Numbered from the stretch's first letter, positions 43,035 through 51,560 are shown. The stretch is 64,000 nt of DNA from Actinacidiphila epipremni (GCF_012034175.1 NZ_JAATEJ010000001.1:124001-188000), one strand, 5' to 3'. The notes: generated from the sequence alone by a model not told the origin. Program-made: numbers and translations.

Positions 43035-43463
43035 TCAGTCGAGCAGTTCCGCCTCAAGGGTGATGGTGGTGCCGGCCAGCGCCTTGCTCACCGGGCAGTT
43101 CTCCTTGGCGGTCTTCGCCGCCGCCTGGAAGTCCTCCGCCGACAGCCCCGGCACCCGGGCCTTGACCGACAGCGCGATGCCGGTGATGCCCTCGCCCGGC
43201 TGGAAGGTGACGTTCGCGACCGTCTGCACCGTCTCCGGCGGGGTGCCGGCGCCGGCCAGGCCGTGCGAGAGCGCCATCGAGTAGCAGGAGGAGTGGGCCG
43301 CGGCGATCAGCTCCTCGGGGCTGGTCTTGCCGTTGGCGGCCTCGGCGCGCGAGGGCCAGGAGACCTCGTACGTGCCGACGCCCGAGGTGTCGAGCGAGAC
43401 GGTGCCTTCGCCGCCGATCAGCGCGCCCTTCCACTGAGTGGTGGCGGTCCGGGTGGTTGCCAT
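43035..43463 (-). CDS. OsmC/Ohr family peroxiredoxin
   Basis: A 142-residue organic-hydroperoxide reductase of the OsmC type. The two reactive cysteines are in AAAHSSCYSMALSH and KENCPVSKAL, with the family start GTVSLDTSGVGTYEVSW. I chose ATG 43463, which gives the usual N-terminus and length; the open frame upstream codes Arg-rich sequence. It is cytoplasmic and detoxifies peroxides with lipoyl or thiol donors. It converges on the M6 pair. Confidence 0.94.
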   Translation of the reverse strand: MATTRTATTQWKGALIGGEGTVSLDTSGVGTYEVSWPSRAEAANGKTSPEELIAAAHSSCYSMALSHGLAGAGTPPETVQTVANVTFQPGEGITGIALSVKARVPGLSAEDFQAAAKTAKENCPVSKALAGTTITLEAELLD

Positions 43464-43595
43464 GGTCTCAAGCCTCCATCGAGTACGTACCGTCGGTCGG
43501 CGGCGCACGCCGCCCTCGCGGAACGCTACCCCGTCCCGCCCGCGCCCCGTCGCCGCCGTCCCGCCCCGCGGACACCGCCCGCCGCGGCAGGCGCG

Positions 43596-44186
43596 TCAGC
43601 CCAGGTGGCCGGTGTCGTTCCAGCGCTCGATCGCCGGCTGCCCGTACGCCCAGCCCAGCACCGACAGCGAGGCCGGCTCCAGCCGCAGTGCCGCCCCGAA
43701 CGACGGCGGCAGGCCCAGCCAGCGGGCGCCGAGCATGCGCAGCACATGGCCGTGCGCGAAGACCAGTACGTCGTGGTGGGCCGAGCGCGCCCACGCCACC
43801 ACCTCGTCGGCCCGCGCCGCCACCTCGCCGGGCGACTCGCCGCCCGGCGCCCCGTCGCGCCAGATCAGCCAGCCGGGCCGCAGTGCCTGGATCTCCGCCG
43901 GCTTCAGGCCCTCGTAGTCGCCGTAGTGCCACTCCAGCAGCGCGTCCCACTCCTTGGCGCCGGAGAAGCCGGCGAGCTCGCACGTGTCGGCCGCGCGGCG
44001 CAGCGGGCTGGTGCGCACCTCCACCTCCCGCAGGCCGTTCCAGGGCGCGCCCGCGAGCCGCTCGCCGAGCAGGGCGGCGGTGCGGCGGCCCTCGTCGGTC
44101 AGCGGGATGTCGGTCCGGCCGGTGTGCCGGCCGGACAGGGACCATTCCGTCTGGCCGTGCCGGACCAGAAGGATGCGCGCAGCCAT
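43596..44186 (-). CDS. Histidine phosphatase (phosphoglycerate mutase-like)
   Basis: A 196-residue member of the histidine phosphatase superfamily. The catalytic motif [26 protein letters not shown] near the start holds the phospho-accepting His. The second catalytic histidine is in [13 protein letters not shown], and the acid is in [11 protein letters not shown]. Sequence is closer to cofactor-dependent mutase-like acid phosphatases than to glycolytic PGM. ATG 44186 has a GAGAGG upstream. A TetR regulator gene ends 44 bases upstream in the same direction. Confidence 0.93.
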   Translation of the reverse strand: MAARILLVRHGQTEWSLSGRHTGRTDIPLTDEGRRTAALLGERLAGAPWNGLREVEVRTSPLRRAADTCELAGFSGAKEWDALLEWHYGDYEGLKPAEIQALRPGWLIWRDGAPGGESPGEVAARADEVVAWARSAHHDVLVFAHGHVLRMLGARWLGLPPSFGAALRLEPASLSVLGWAYGQPAIERWNDTGHLG

Positions 44187-44230
44187 GCGGGGCGGCCTCT
44201 CGTGCGGGAGCGGGAAACCCCCATCATCGC

Positions 44231-44920
44231 TCAGACCTGCGGCGCAGCGCCGAGCAGCCCCCGCAGCAGCCCGTCGAGCCCGTACTCGAACTGGCCCGTG
44301 CCCTCGTTGCGGGCGCACAGCAGGTCGGGCGCGAGCGAGACCAGCGCCGGGTACGCGCCGGCGTCCAGCGCCGCGATCTTGGCCAGCACCCGGTCGCGGG
44401 CGCCGTCCTGGCACAGCGTCCTGGCCCGCCGGGTGTTCCACAGCGCCGAGCCCACGGTGTACTGCATCAGGGCGATATGGGCGTGCGCCGCGTCCTGCGG
44501 CCCGAGCCCGGCCCGTACCAGCAGCGCCAGCATCCGGTCGATGAGCGCGATCGCGTCGTCCCCGCGCAGCGGCCGGCCCGCGAGCAGTTCGAGCGCGGAA
44601 GGATGCTCGGTGAACAGCCGGTACACCCCGAGGCACACCTCGCGCAATTCGCCGCGCGGATCGCCGGAACCCTCCCGCGGAAGCTCTATCGTGTCCAGCA
44701 GCCGCTGGGCGACGGCGTCACTGATCTCGTCCTTGCCCCGGAAGTGCGAGTAGACGGCCATCGTGCCGACTCCGAGCTGCTGGGCGAGGCCGCGCATGGT
44801 GAAGGCCTCGGCGCCGTCGCGGTCGAGCAGGGTGAGGGCGGCATCGAGGATACGGTCGGGGTTGAGCGAGTTGCGTGGGGCGCGGCGCCGTGGGGGGCTG
44901 GCCGGCGGGGTGCTGGGCAT
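44231..44920 (-). CDS. TetR family transcriptional regulator
   Basis: A 229-residue repressor. The N-terminal helix-turn-helix is [44 protein letters not shown]. The C-terminal ligand domain resembles TetR_C ([36 protein letters not shown]). It starts at ATG 44920 and is divergent from the PAP2 gene, with overlapping palindromes at 45083-45108 in the spacer. The likely targets are therefore itself and the phosphatase gene; the ligand is unknown. Confidence 0.92.
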   Translation of the reverse strand: MPSTPPASPPRRRAPRNSLNPDRILDAALTLLDRDGAEAFTMRGLAQQLGVGTMAVYSHFRGKDEISDAVAQRLLDTIELPREGSGDPRGELREVCLGVYRLFTEHPSALELLAGRPLRGDDAIALIDRMLALLVRAGLGPQDAAHAHIALMQYTVGSALWNTRRARTLCQDGARDRVLAKIAALDAGAYPALVSLAPDLLCARNEGTGQFEYGLDGLLRGLLGAAPQV

Positions 44921-45082
44921 AGGGTGCTCTTTTTCACGTCCTTCGCGGCCGGGGGCAACCCGGAGATCGCTCCGCGCGTCCTCCGCGGTGCATGCATACC
45001 CCCCGCCCGGGGTGGTTGAACACCGTACGAGCGCTGAATGCCGCCTGAACGCAGGGTTTCGACGCTTTGCCGGGGCGGTGTG

Positions 45083-45108
45083 CGTACGGTTTACCGTACG
45101 TCGTACGG
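45083..45108. promoter_or_regulatory. Overlapping palindromes, putative TetR operator
   Basis: CGTACGGT-TT-ACCGTACG (45083-45100) overlaps CCGTACG-T-CGTACGG (45094-45108). Both are perfect. They sit 68 bases upstream of the PAP2 start in the divergent spacer with tetR. Confidence 0.85.
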
Positions 45109-45175
45109 TAGAGGGTACGCCACACGTCCATGACCGCAGCCCGCGGCCTTCGGAGAACCTGGAGAGACGCCCGCA

Positions 45176-46309
45176 ATGACGATCACCGCCGCCGCGCCGC
45201 GAGCTGCCGCGTACCGCGGCAGGCTGCGCTGGTGGACCGAGCTGCCGTTGATTGCCGTGGTCTACGCGCTCTATTCCGGAGCGCGCCTGCTGGTGCGCGG
45301 TGACGTGGACGACGCCGTCAAGCACGGCGCGGACATCCTGCACTTCGAGCAACTGACCCACCTCGACCCCGAGCGCTGGTTCAACCGGCTCTTCACCGAG
45401 CACGCGTTCCTCGGCGTCCCCGCCGACTTCATGTACGCGTCCCTGCACTACGTGGTCACGCCGACGATCCTGGTCTGGCTGTGGCTGCGCCGCCCCACCC
45501 ACTACCGCAGGGCCCGCACCTGGCTGCTGCTGTCCACCGTCATCGGCCTGGTCGGCTTCACCACCATGCCCACCGCCCCGCCCCGGCTGCTGCCCGGCGC
45601 GCACGGCTTCATGGACACCATGGCGCAGTACGGCTCGTACGGCTGGTGGGGCACCGACGCGAGCGCCCCGCGGGGCCTGGGCCACCTCACCAACCAGTAC
45701 GCCGCCATGCCGAGCCTGCACGTCGGCTGGTCCCTGTGGTGCGGCATCATGCTCTTCCGCTACGGCCGCAACGCCGCCGTGCGCACCCTCGGCGTGGTCT
45801 ACCCGCTCGCCACGGCCTTCGTCGTCATGGGCACCGCGAACCACTACCTGCTGGACGCGGCGGCGGGCGTGGTCACCATGGGCATCGGCTTCGTGCTCTC
45901 CAAGCCGGTGCTGCGGGTCGTGGACACGCTCCAGTCGGGGCTGCACCGGCGCATCGGCCGGACGCCGGGTGCGGCCCCTGTCGCGCTCGCCGCGGCGCCG
46001 GCCGTGGCGCCCGCCGCGCCGGCCGCGCCGGCCGCTCCGGCCGCCGAGGGCAAGGTGCCCGGGCCGCGCCCGGCGCCCGTACCGTCCGCGGAAGCGGGGC
46101 GGCCGGCGGCGCATGCGGGCGGGGAGGCGGAGCCGGACGGCGAGGCGGACGCGGACGCCGGACTCGCCGCCGAGCTGGACGCGGACCTCGACGCGGACCT
46201 GAAGGCCGATCTCGACGCGGGCCTGGACGCCGACCTGGACGCCGACCTCGAAACGGGCCTCGAAACGGACCTGGACGCCGGGCGGGACGCGCACAGCAGG
46301 GCGTCCTGA
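45176..46309 (+). CDS. PAP2-type membrane phosphatase with repetitive acidic tail
   Basis: A 377-residue protein. Residues 1-260 form a PAP2/inositol-phosphotransferase-like membrane domain of about six helices with the catalytic AAMPSLHVGWSLWCGIM and ANHYLLDAAAG motifs. The C-terminal 110 residues are disordered: an Ala/Pro-rich part, then a run of LDAD/LDAG tetrapeptides (about residues 336-372). ATG 45176 follows GGAGAG. It may dephosphorylate lipid phosphates or transfer inositol phosphate head groups. It is divergently controlled with a TetR regulator. Confidence 0.9.
   Translation: MTITAAAPRAAAYRGRLRWWTELPLIAVVYALYSGARLLVRGDVDDAVKHGADILHFEQLTHLDPERWFNRLFTEHAFLGVPADFMYASLHYVVTPTILVWLWLRRPTHYRRARTWLLLSTVIGLVGFTTMPTAPPRLLPGAHGFMDTMAQYGSYGWWGTDASAPRGLGHLTNQYAAMPSLHVGWSLWCGIMLFRYGRNAAVRTLGVVYPLATAFVVMGTANHYLLDAAAGVVTMGIGFVLSKPVLRVVDTLQSGLHRRIGRTPGAAPVALAAAPAVAPAAPAAPAAPAAEGKVPGPRPAPVPSAEAGRPAAHAGGEAEPDGEADADAGLAAELDADLDADLKADLDAGLDADLDADLETGLETDLDAGRDAHSRAS
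46175..46280 (+). repeat. Degenerate 12-bp repeats coding LDAD units
   Basis: Copies of CTGGACGCGGAC and variants (CTCGACGCGGAC, CTGGACGCCGAC) recur through the end of the PAP2 gene, giving the acidic LDAD tail. Variation between copies indicates an older array. Confidence 0.8.
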
Positions 46310-46380
46310 ACGCCGGCCCGGGCGGCGAATCGGCGGGGCGCGCGGGCGCGTTGTCGTAGCCGGGTGCAAGACTTTCCCGG

Positions 46381-47457
46381 GTGAGCACGACGCACCACAC
46401 ACTCCGGGAGCGGCTGGCGGCCCTGCGCGGCCCCGGCACCGCCCCCCGCCCGCTCGACGCCCGGGCGCTCGCCGCGCTGGCCGCCAACCCCGGCTGCCGG
46501 CGGCGGGCGCTGATGGACGCGGCGGGCGTCGACAAGGGCGCGGTCGCCGAGGCGCTGGGCGCGCCCGCCCGCTTCGGCCAGTCCCGCTTCGCCTTCTCCC
46601 GCGGCCACGCCTTCGAGGCCCGCGTCAAGGCCGACGGCTGCGCCGAGCTGCTGCGGCTGCTCGGCGCGGAGGGCGCCCGCGCGCAGGTCCCCGACCTCGC
46701 CGCCGCCGGCCCCGAGGGCCGCACCGCCCGCACCCGGCTGGCCCTCGCCGAGGCCCCGCGCGGCGGCTGGACGCTGCTCGACCACCCGCTGCTCGCCGTG
46801 GAGGTCGCCGGCTCCACGGTCTTCCTGGAGCCCGACGCGGTGGCCGTCGCGCCGGACGGCAGCTGGACGGTCGTCGAGATCAAGTCCTTCCCGATCCTGG
46901 ACGGCGCCGCCGACGCGATGAAGGTCGGCGCCGCCGCCCGCCAGGCCGCGGTGTACGTCCTCGCGCTCGACGCGGTCGAGGCCGGCAGGGCCCGCAGCGC
47001 GATCCTGCTGGTCTGCCCCAAGGACTTCTCCAACCTCCCGACCGCCGAGAGCGTCGACGTCCGCAAGCAGCTCGCCGTGACCCGCCGCCAGCTCGCCCGG
47101 CTGACCCGTATCGAGGAGATCGCCGCGGCCCTCCCCGAGGCCGTCACCTTCGACCCGGCCGCCCCGCGCCCGGAGCTGACCGCCGCGGTCGACGCGGTCC
47201 CGGCCGCGTACGCGCCCGAGTGCCTGTCCAGCTGCGAGCTGGCCTTCCACTGCCGCGCCCGGGCCCGCGAGGCCGACGCCGTGGACGCGCTCGGCCGCGC
47301 CCTGCGCTCCGACCTCGGCGACCTGACGACGCTGGCGTCGGTGCGCGCCGCCTCCTGCTCCACCGCCCCCACCGCCGACCCGGCCGTCGCCGCCCTGCGC
47401 CGCGCGGCGGCCCTGCGCGCGGAGGCGCTCGCCGCGGCGACCGGCGGCCCCGCATGA
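46381..47457 (+). CDS. RecB/Cas4-like PD-(D/E)xK nuclease with probable Fe-S cluster
   Basis: A 358-residue protein. Nuclease motifs in order are the RGHAFEARV motif I (Gly75-His76, Glu79), Asp152 in FLEPDAVAVA, Glu166-x-Lys168 in VVEIKSF, and the QxxxY motif Gln188-Tyr192. Four cysteines lie where AddB/Cas4 nucleases bind an Fe-S cluster: Cys39 before the core and Cys281, Cys285, Cys291 after it (ECLSSCELAFHC). No CRISPR or cas genes are nearby. GTG 46381 starts 71 bases after the PAP2 gene. Its stop overlaps the next ATG by four bases, and a helicase gene follows, so it is probably part of a DNA end-processing complex. Confidence 0.82.
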   Translation: MSTTHHTLRERLAALRGPGTAPRPLDARALAALAANPGCRRRALMDAAGVDKGAVAEALGAPARFGQSRFAFSRGHAFEARVKADGCAELLRLLGAEGARAQVPDLAAAGPEGRTARTRLALAEAPRGGWTLLDHPLLAVEVAGSTVFLEPDAVAVAPDGSWTVVEIKSFPILDGAADAMKVGAAARQAAVYVLALDAVEAGRARSAILLVCPKDFSNLPTAESVDVRKQLAVTRRQLARLTRIEEIAAALPEAVTFDPAAPRPELTAAVDAVPAAYAPECLSSCELAFHCRARAREADAVDALGRALRSDLGDLTTLASVRAASCSTAPTADPAVAALRRAAALRAEALAAATGGPA

Positions 47458-49136
47458 GCCTGATGAACGTCCTGGCCCGCGCCGAAGCGGTGGCCGCGGG
47501 CCGGGCCGTCCCGGCGGCGACCGTACGGCACCGGCGGATCGCCGAACGGCCCCTCGTACTCGTCCCGCTCACCACCGCGGGCGAGGCGGGCGCGCCGCTC
47601 GGCGCGATGGTCGGCACGGACCGGGCGGAGCCCACGCTGCTGGTCGTCCCGCAACCGCTGGACCGCGAGCTGCGGTTCGCCTTCTTCGCCGGGCTCGCGG
47701 CGGCCGTGCTGCCGGTCGTGGACGCGTACGCCGACGAGGTCGAGACCGAGCCGGCGACGAAGAACCGCGAAGAGGTGGAGGTGTGCGCGGACGCGCCGCA
47801 GATCGTCGTGCCCAACTCCGCCGCACTGGACTACGTACGGCTGCTCGGCCGCTCCACGCGCTACCTGCGGACGGTCGAGGACCCCGACGCCCCGCACCCC
47901 GTGCCCGTCCCCGTGCCGCTGCTCGGCCGCTGGCTCACCCACTACGCCGAACGGGCCCGCACGCCCGGCAGTTCGCTGCTGGTCGCCATGACGGAGCTGC
48001 TCACCCGGCACTGGGCGACCGGCCAGAGCGCCATGGAGGACCAGCACCTCGGCGCGCTGCTCGGCTGGATCGACCCGCCGGACGGCCTGGACGGCGGGTC
48101 GGCCGCCGCCCGCGCGCAGACCGGCCGCGGCCCGGACGGCCTGCTGCTCAGCCCGCCCGCCGGCCCCGCGACCGACCCGGTCTTCGACAACCGCGTCCTC
48201 GCCCCCGCCCTGGAGCGCTACGACGCCGCGCGGTCGGCCGGCGCGACCGGCCCCATGCGGGTCGCCGAGGCGGACGTACGGCGGCTGGTCGCCTCGCAGC
48301 TGCGGCCCACATGGGACGACGTATGGCACGGCGTGGACCTGCTGCGGGCCCTCCCGGAGGGTGCGCACGTCGAGGAGCGGTGGAAGCGGGACCGCTGGTC
48401 CTTCACCGGCCACCGCGACCGGCTGCGCGCCGGCGAGCCCCCGCAGCCCCGCCGCGACGACGCGGTGACCGCCGCGCAGAAGCTCGCGGGGCGCGAGACC
48501 GCGCAGGCCAGGCTCTACGCCCAGGAGGCCCTGGACGACCCGCTGGTCATGGCCGCGCGCCGGCTCGCCGGCGAGGCGTTCACCGGCACGGTGCTCTCCG
48601 TCGAGATGACCTGGTCCGAGGGCCGCCGCCCCATGCCCCGCCCCCTGCTGACCCTGACCACCCCCGACCTCCCCCAGGCCGACCCCGCGACCCGCGCCTA
48701 CCGCGCCCTCCCCGGCGCGAAGTCCGCCCAGACGGCGGAGGTCGTCTCCCTCACCCCGGCGCCCGGGGTCCCGGCGCAACGGGGGGCGGGCGGCGCACCC
48801 GCCGAGGGGCCGTCGGCGGCGGGTGGCGGGCCAGCGGCGGCGGACGTGCCGCCGGCCGCGGGCCCGGCGCCGGCGGCGGAGCCGCAGTCCGGTCCCCTGT
48901 GGCAGGTCGTCGTGCGGCTCACGGGTGGGATGGGCACGGGGAAGACGCCCCGCGAAGGGAGCGTGCCGGAGCCCGGGGACCGGGTGACGTTCACGCTCTT
49001 CGCGCACGACCAGCGGGGCGGGCCCGCGCTGCCCGAGGCGGAGGCGACACCGTGGACGCACGGCGGGCCGCCCCAGGCGCGCGAGACGGCCGTGCCCGAA
49101 GCTCCCGACACCGCGACCGCGGAGGACTTTCTGTGA
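47454..49136 (+). CDS. Protein of unknown function in nuclease-helicase operon
   Basis: A 560-residue protein I do not recognise. Residues 1-400 are compact and alpha/beta-like, with a short Cys-containing EEVEVCADAPQIVVPNSAALDYVRLLGRSTRYLR segment. Residues about 435-480 are an Ala/Pro/Gly-rich linker. The last 80 residues form a beta-rich end with SGPLWQVVVRLTGG and a GDRVTFTLF strand. No signal peptide, membrane segment or known catalytic motif is seen; GGMGTGKT near the end resembles a P-loop but lies outside an ATPase fold. It overlaps both neighbours by four bases, so it is likely made in stoichiometric amounts with the nuclease and helicase, perhaps as a scaffold. Confidence 0.75.
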   Translation: MSLMNVLARAEAVAAGRAVPAATVRHRRIAERPLVLVPLTTAGEAGAPLGAMVGTDRAEPTLLVVPQPLDRELRFAFFAGLAAAVLPVVDAYADEVETEPATKNREEVEVCADAPQIVVPNSAALDYVRLLGRSTRYLRTVEDPDAPHPVPVPVPLLGRWLTHYAERARTPGSSLLVAMTELLTRHWATGQSAMEDQHLGALLGWIDPPDGLDGGSAAARAQTGRGPDGLLLSPPAGPATDPVFDNRVLAPALERYDAARSAGATGPMRVAEADVRRLVASQLRPTWDDVWHGVDLLRALPEGAHVEERWKRDRWSFTGHRDRLRAGEPPQPRRDDAVTAAQKLAGRETAQARLYAQEALDDPLVMAARRLAGEAFTGTVLSVEMTWSEGRRPMPRPLLTLTTPDLPQADPATRAYRALPGAKSAQTAEVVSLTPAPGVPAQRGAGGAPAEGPSAAGGGPAAADVPPAAGPAPAAEPQSGPLWQVVVRLTGGMGTGKTPREGSVPEPGDRVTFTLFAHDQRGGPALPEAEATPWTHGGPPQARETAVPEAPDTATAEDFL

Positions 49137-50503
49137 CGCAGGGCCTCGACCCCGCCGCGCCCGCCGACCCGTTCGACCCCGGGGCCGAGGCTGCCGCGGC
49201 GACCTCGGCGATCCTGGCCAGCACCCTGCGCGGGACCGCCCGCGGGGTGGTCGTCGACTCACCGCCGGGCGCCGGCAAGTCCACCCTCGTGGTGCGCGCG
49301 GCCCGCGAACTGGCCGCGTCCGGCGAGCAGTTGATGATCGTCGCGCAGACCAACGCCCAGGTCGACGACCTCGCCGACCGGCTCGCCACCGCCGACCCCG
49401 AGCTGCCCGTCGGCCGGCTGCACGGCACGGACTCGCCGCCCGACCCGGTCCTGGACCGGCACGCCCAGGTCGCGAAGTCCACCTCCGTCGCCGACCTGCG
49501 CGACCGCGCCGTCGTCATCGCGACCGCGGCGAAATGGGCGTACGTCAAGGACGTCGAGCCCTGGCGGCACGCCATCGTCGACGAGGCGTACCAGATGCGC
49601 TCCGACGCGCTGCTCCAGGTCGCGGGCCTGTTCGAACGCGCCCTGTTCGTCGGCGACCCCGGCCAGCTCGACCCGTTCAGCGTCGTGGGCGCCGAGCAGT
49701 GGGCGGGCCTGAGCTGGGACCCGTCCGCGAGCGCCGTCGTCACCCTGCTGGCCCACAACCCGGGCCTGCCCCAGCACCGCCTGCCGGTGTCCTGGCGGTT
49801 GCCCGCCTCGGCCGCGCCCCTGGTCTCGCGGGCCTTCTACCCGTACACCCCCTTCCGCAGCGGCACCGGCCACGGCGACCGGCGGCTCGCGTTCGGCGTG
49901 CCCGGCGACGGGAGCGGGCCCGACCGGGTGCTGGACGAGGCCGCGGAATCCGGCTGGGGCCTGCTGGAGCTGCCCGCCCGGCACACCCCGCGCACCGACC
50001 CCGAGGCGGTACGGGCCGTCGCCGCGGTCGTGCGCCGGCTGCTGGACCGCGGCGGCGTCACGTACTCCGAGCGCGGCCCGCAGCCCGCCCCGCTCACCGC
50101 CGACCGCATCGCCGTCGGCACCGCCCACCGCGACCAGGCCGCCGCCGTCCGCACCGCCCTGGCCGCCGCCGGCGTCCCCGCGGGCCCCGGCGGCGTCGCC
50201 GTCGACACCGCCAACCGCCTCCAGGGCCGCGAGTTCGACGTCACGGTCGTCCTGCACCCCCTGTCCGGCCGCCCCGACGCCACCGCCTTCCACCTGGAGA
50301 CCGGCCGCCTGTGCGTCCTGACCTCCCGCCACCGCCACGCCTGCATCGTCGTCTGCCGCGCCGGCGTCCCCGAACTCCTCGACGAACACCCCTCCTCCGA
50401 ACCCGTCCGCCTCGGCGTCACGGTGAAGTTCCCCGACGGCTGGGAGGCCAACCACGCGGTCCTGGCCCACCTGGCCGAACACCGCGTCCCGTGGCGCCCG
50501 TGA
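49133..50503 (+). CDS. SF1 (UvrD/Dna2/RecD-like) helicase, AAA type
   Basis: A 456-residue helicase core without fused nuclease. Motif I is DSPPGAGKST (42-51), motif II is AIVDEAYQM (DEAY at 150-153), motif III is VGDPGQLDP (173-181), motif V is VDTANRLQGREFDVTVVL and motif VI is VLTSRHRHACIVV. The motif set fits the SF1B Dna2/Upf1-like group acting on single strands. GTG 49133 overlaps the previous stop by four bases (GTGA). With the upstream PD-(D/E)xK nuclease it resembles a split Dna2- or AddAB-like engine. Confidence 0.87.
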   Translation: MTQGLDPAAPADPFDPGAEAAAATSAILASTLRGTARGVVVDSPPGAGKSTLVVRAARELAASGEQLMIVAQTNAQVDDLADRLATADPELPVGRLHGTDSPPDPVLDRHAQVAKSTSVADLRDRAVVIATAAKWAYVKDVEPWRHAIVDEAYQMRSDALLQVAGLFERALFVGDPGQLDPFSVVGAEQWAGLSWDPSASAVVTLLAHNPGLPQHRLPVSWRLPASAAPLVSRAFYPYTPFRSGTGHGDRRLAFGVPGDGSGPDRVLDEAAESGWGLLELPARHTPRTDPEAVRAVAAVVRRLLDRGGVTYSERGPQPAPLTADRIAVGTAHRDQAAAVRTALAAAGVPAGPGGVAVDTANRLQGREFDVTVVLHPLSGRPDATAFHLETGRLCVLTSRHRHACIVVCRAGVPELLDEHPSSEPVRLGVTVKFPDGWEANHAVLAHLAEHRVPWRP

Positions 50504-50670
50504 GGCGTACGGCTGCGCCCATCCTGACCAGCCGTCCCGACCGGCCGTCTCAGCCTGCTCTTTATGCAATGACGCGCATAGTCGCGTGAGCGCATGGACG
50601 GCTCACCCGCCCCGCTCGTACCGTCGTGACGACCGGCCTGCAAAGGGCCCGTGGCAGGGGGTTCGCAGCT

Positions 50671-50877
50671 ATGGCTCGTGAGGAACTGACCCGACTGACC
50701 GGCAATGGGAACGGGAACTGCAACAACGACGACTGCCCGAACGTCTACCGCACCGCGTCCGGCTCGTTCGTGGTCCAGGGGGACGTTTCCAAGGCGTTCA
50801 CCGCACCGGACGGCGAAGGGCTCGTCGAGATCCCCGAGAAGACCTTGAGGGAGGCTTTCGGTGCTCTTGGATGGTGA
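50671..50877 (+). CDS. Small conserved Cys-containing protein beside DUF6879
   Basis: A 68-residue acidic protein. An N-terminal REELTRLTGN region is followed by CNNDDCPNVYRTASGSFVVQGD and a final VEIPEKTLREAF helix. The CxxxxC pair and the VVQG element are shared with small streptomycete proteins that travel with DUF6879 genes. The role is not known to me; an anti-regulator or toxin-antitoxin part is speculation. ATG 50671 is the only sensible start. It overlaps the DUF6879 gene by 17 bases. Base composition is less G/C-rich than the flanks. Confidence 0.7.
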   Translation: MAREELTRLTGNGNGNCNNDDCPNVYRTASGSFVVQGDVSKAFTAPDGEGLVEIPEKTLREAFGALGW

Positions 50878-51385
50878 GGCCTGGACGGCGAGGACTCAGG
50901 GCTTCAAACACGAAGCGTGGCGACTCGAAACCCTTCCCGTCTACAAGGTGCCGAGTGAGGACGGAGACATCCGGGACTTCCTGGCCGGGCAACGGCTTGA
51001 CCCCGAGAACTACTCCTCCGGTTACATGGAGGGCCTGAAAAGGATCAGGGCAGAGGGGAAGTCCAAAGGGCGGGTCCACATCGTCAGGCAGCCGCTCACG
51101 GACTATCTCCGCTTTGAGTTCATGTACTACGACGTTCACTCACGGGCCGGGGACGACATCCGCATCCTGGACGTAACAGAAAGACCCAACCCCCTTGCAG
51201 GGGTCCAGGACTTCTGGCTTTTCGACCGCTCGGAAGTCGTCCTCATGAACTACGCGGAGGACGGCACCCAGACCGGCCGGGAACTCTACGACGGCGACCC
51301 CGCGCCGTACATCGAACACCAGCGGATTGCCCTCGCGGAATCCGTACCGTTCAGGGAGTACATCAACGGTGGCCATCGAGCCTGA
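50861..51385 (+). CDS. DUF6879 family protein
   Basis: A 174-residue protein matching the streptomycete DUF6879 pattern: KHEAWRLETLPVYKVPSEDGDIRDFLAG, then GRVHIVRQPLTDYLRFEF and DFWLFDRSEVVLMNY. In streptomycetes this family sits next to an XRE-type regulator, forming a frequent and lineage-variable pair whose function is unknown. GTG 50861 has GGGAGG upstream within the preceding gene. The following regulator gene, overlapping by 17 bases, is broken here. Confidence 0.85.
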   Translation: MLLDGEAWTARTQGFKHEAWRLETLPVYKVPSEDGDIRDFLAGQRLDPENYSSGYMEGLKRIRAEGKSKGRVHIVRQPLTDYLRFEFMYYDVHSRAGDDIRILDVTERPNPLAGVQDFWLFDRSEVVLMNYAEDGTQTGRELYDGDPAPYIEHQRIALAESVPFREYINGGHRA

Positions 51386-51505
51386 CGAGCTGGACCAGTC
51401 GGGGCGTGAACTCGCGGCCATCCTCAAGCATCTGCGCAAGCAAGCCGGGCTCTCAACAAGTCCCGCCCGTCGATCCTGGATACAGGGCAGGAGCACGCGC
51501 GCTGA
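51369..51505 (+). pseudogene. Truncated and frameshifted XRE-type regulator
   Basis: From GTG 51369 the frame reads VAIEPDELDQSGRELAAILKHLRKQAGLS, the typical N-terminus of the XRE regulator that accompanies DUF6879. After about residue 29 the homology stops in this frame. In another frame the next bases read NKSRPSILDTGQEHAR then stop, resembling the second half of the helix-turn-helix (SK.S.IETG). The rest of the usual 280-residue protein is missing. This is a remnant, presumably left by deletion or insertion of the downstream peptide/methyltransferase pair. Confidence 0.75.
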
Positions 51506-51540
51506 TCACAGCGGCGGTGGACTCGCTCGGGTGAACGTCC

Positions 51541-51560
51541 GTGCAATCTCGTGCAACCTC
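51541..51560 (+). repeat. Direct repeat GTGCAAYCTC upstream of the peptide gene
   Basis: Two adjacent 10-base units, GTGCAATCTC and GTGCAACCTC, are followed by a partial third (GTGGAC). They lie about 95 bases upstream of the 44-residue peptide gene and could be a regulator site. Confidence 0.6.

Noticed and set aside
46381..47457. Annotation of the nuclease as Cas4
   Set aside because: There are no cas1/cas2 genes or CRISPR repeats in the window, and the pairing with a helicase points to an AddB/Dna2-like role instead.
48900..48980. GGMGTGKT P-loop-like sequence in the unknown operon protein
   Set aside because: It lies after a disordered linker near the C-terminus, with no Walker B or ATPase fold around it, so chance similarity is more likely.
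51541..51560. Repeats considered as a CRISPR or plasmid iteron array
   Set aside because: Only two short units without spacers; no cas, replication or partition genes are nearby.
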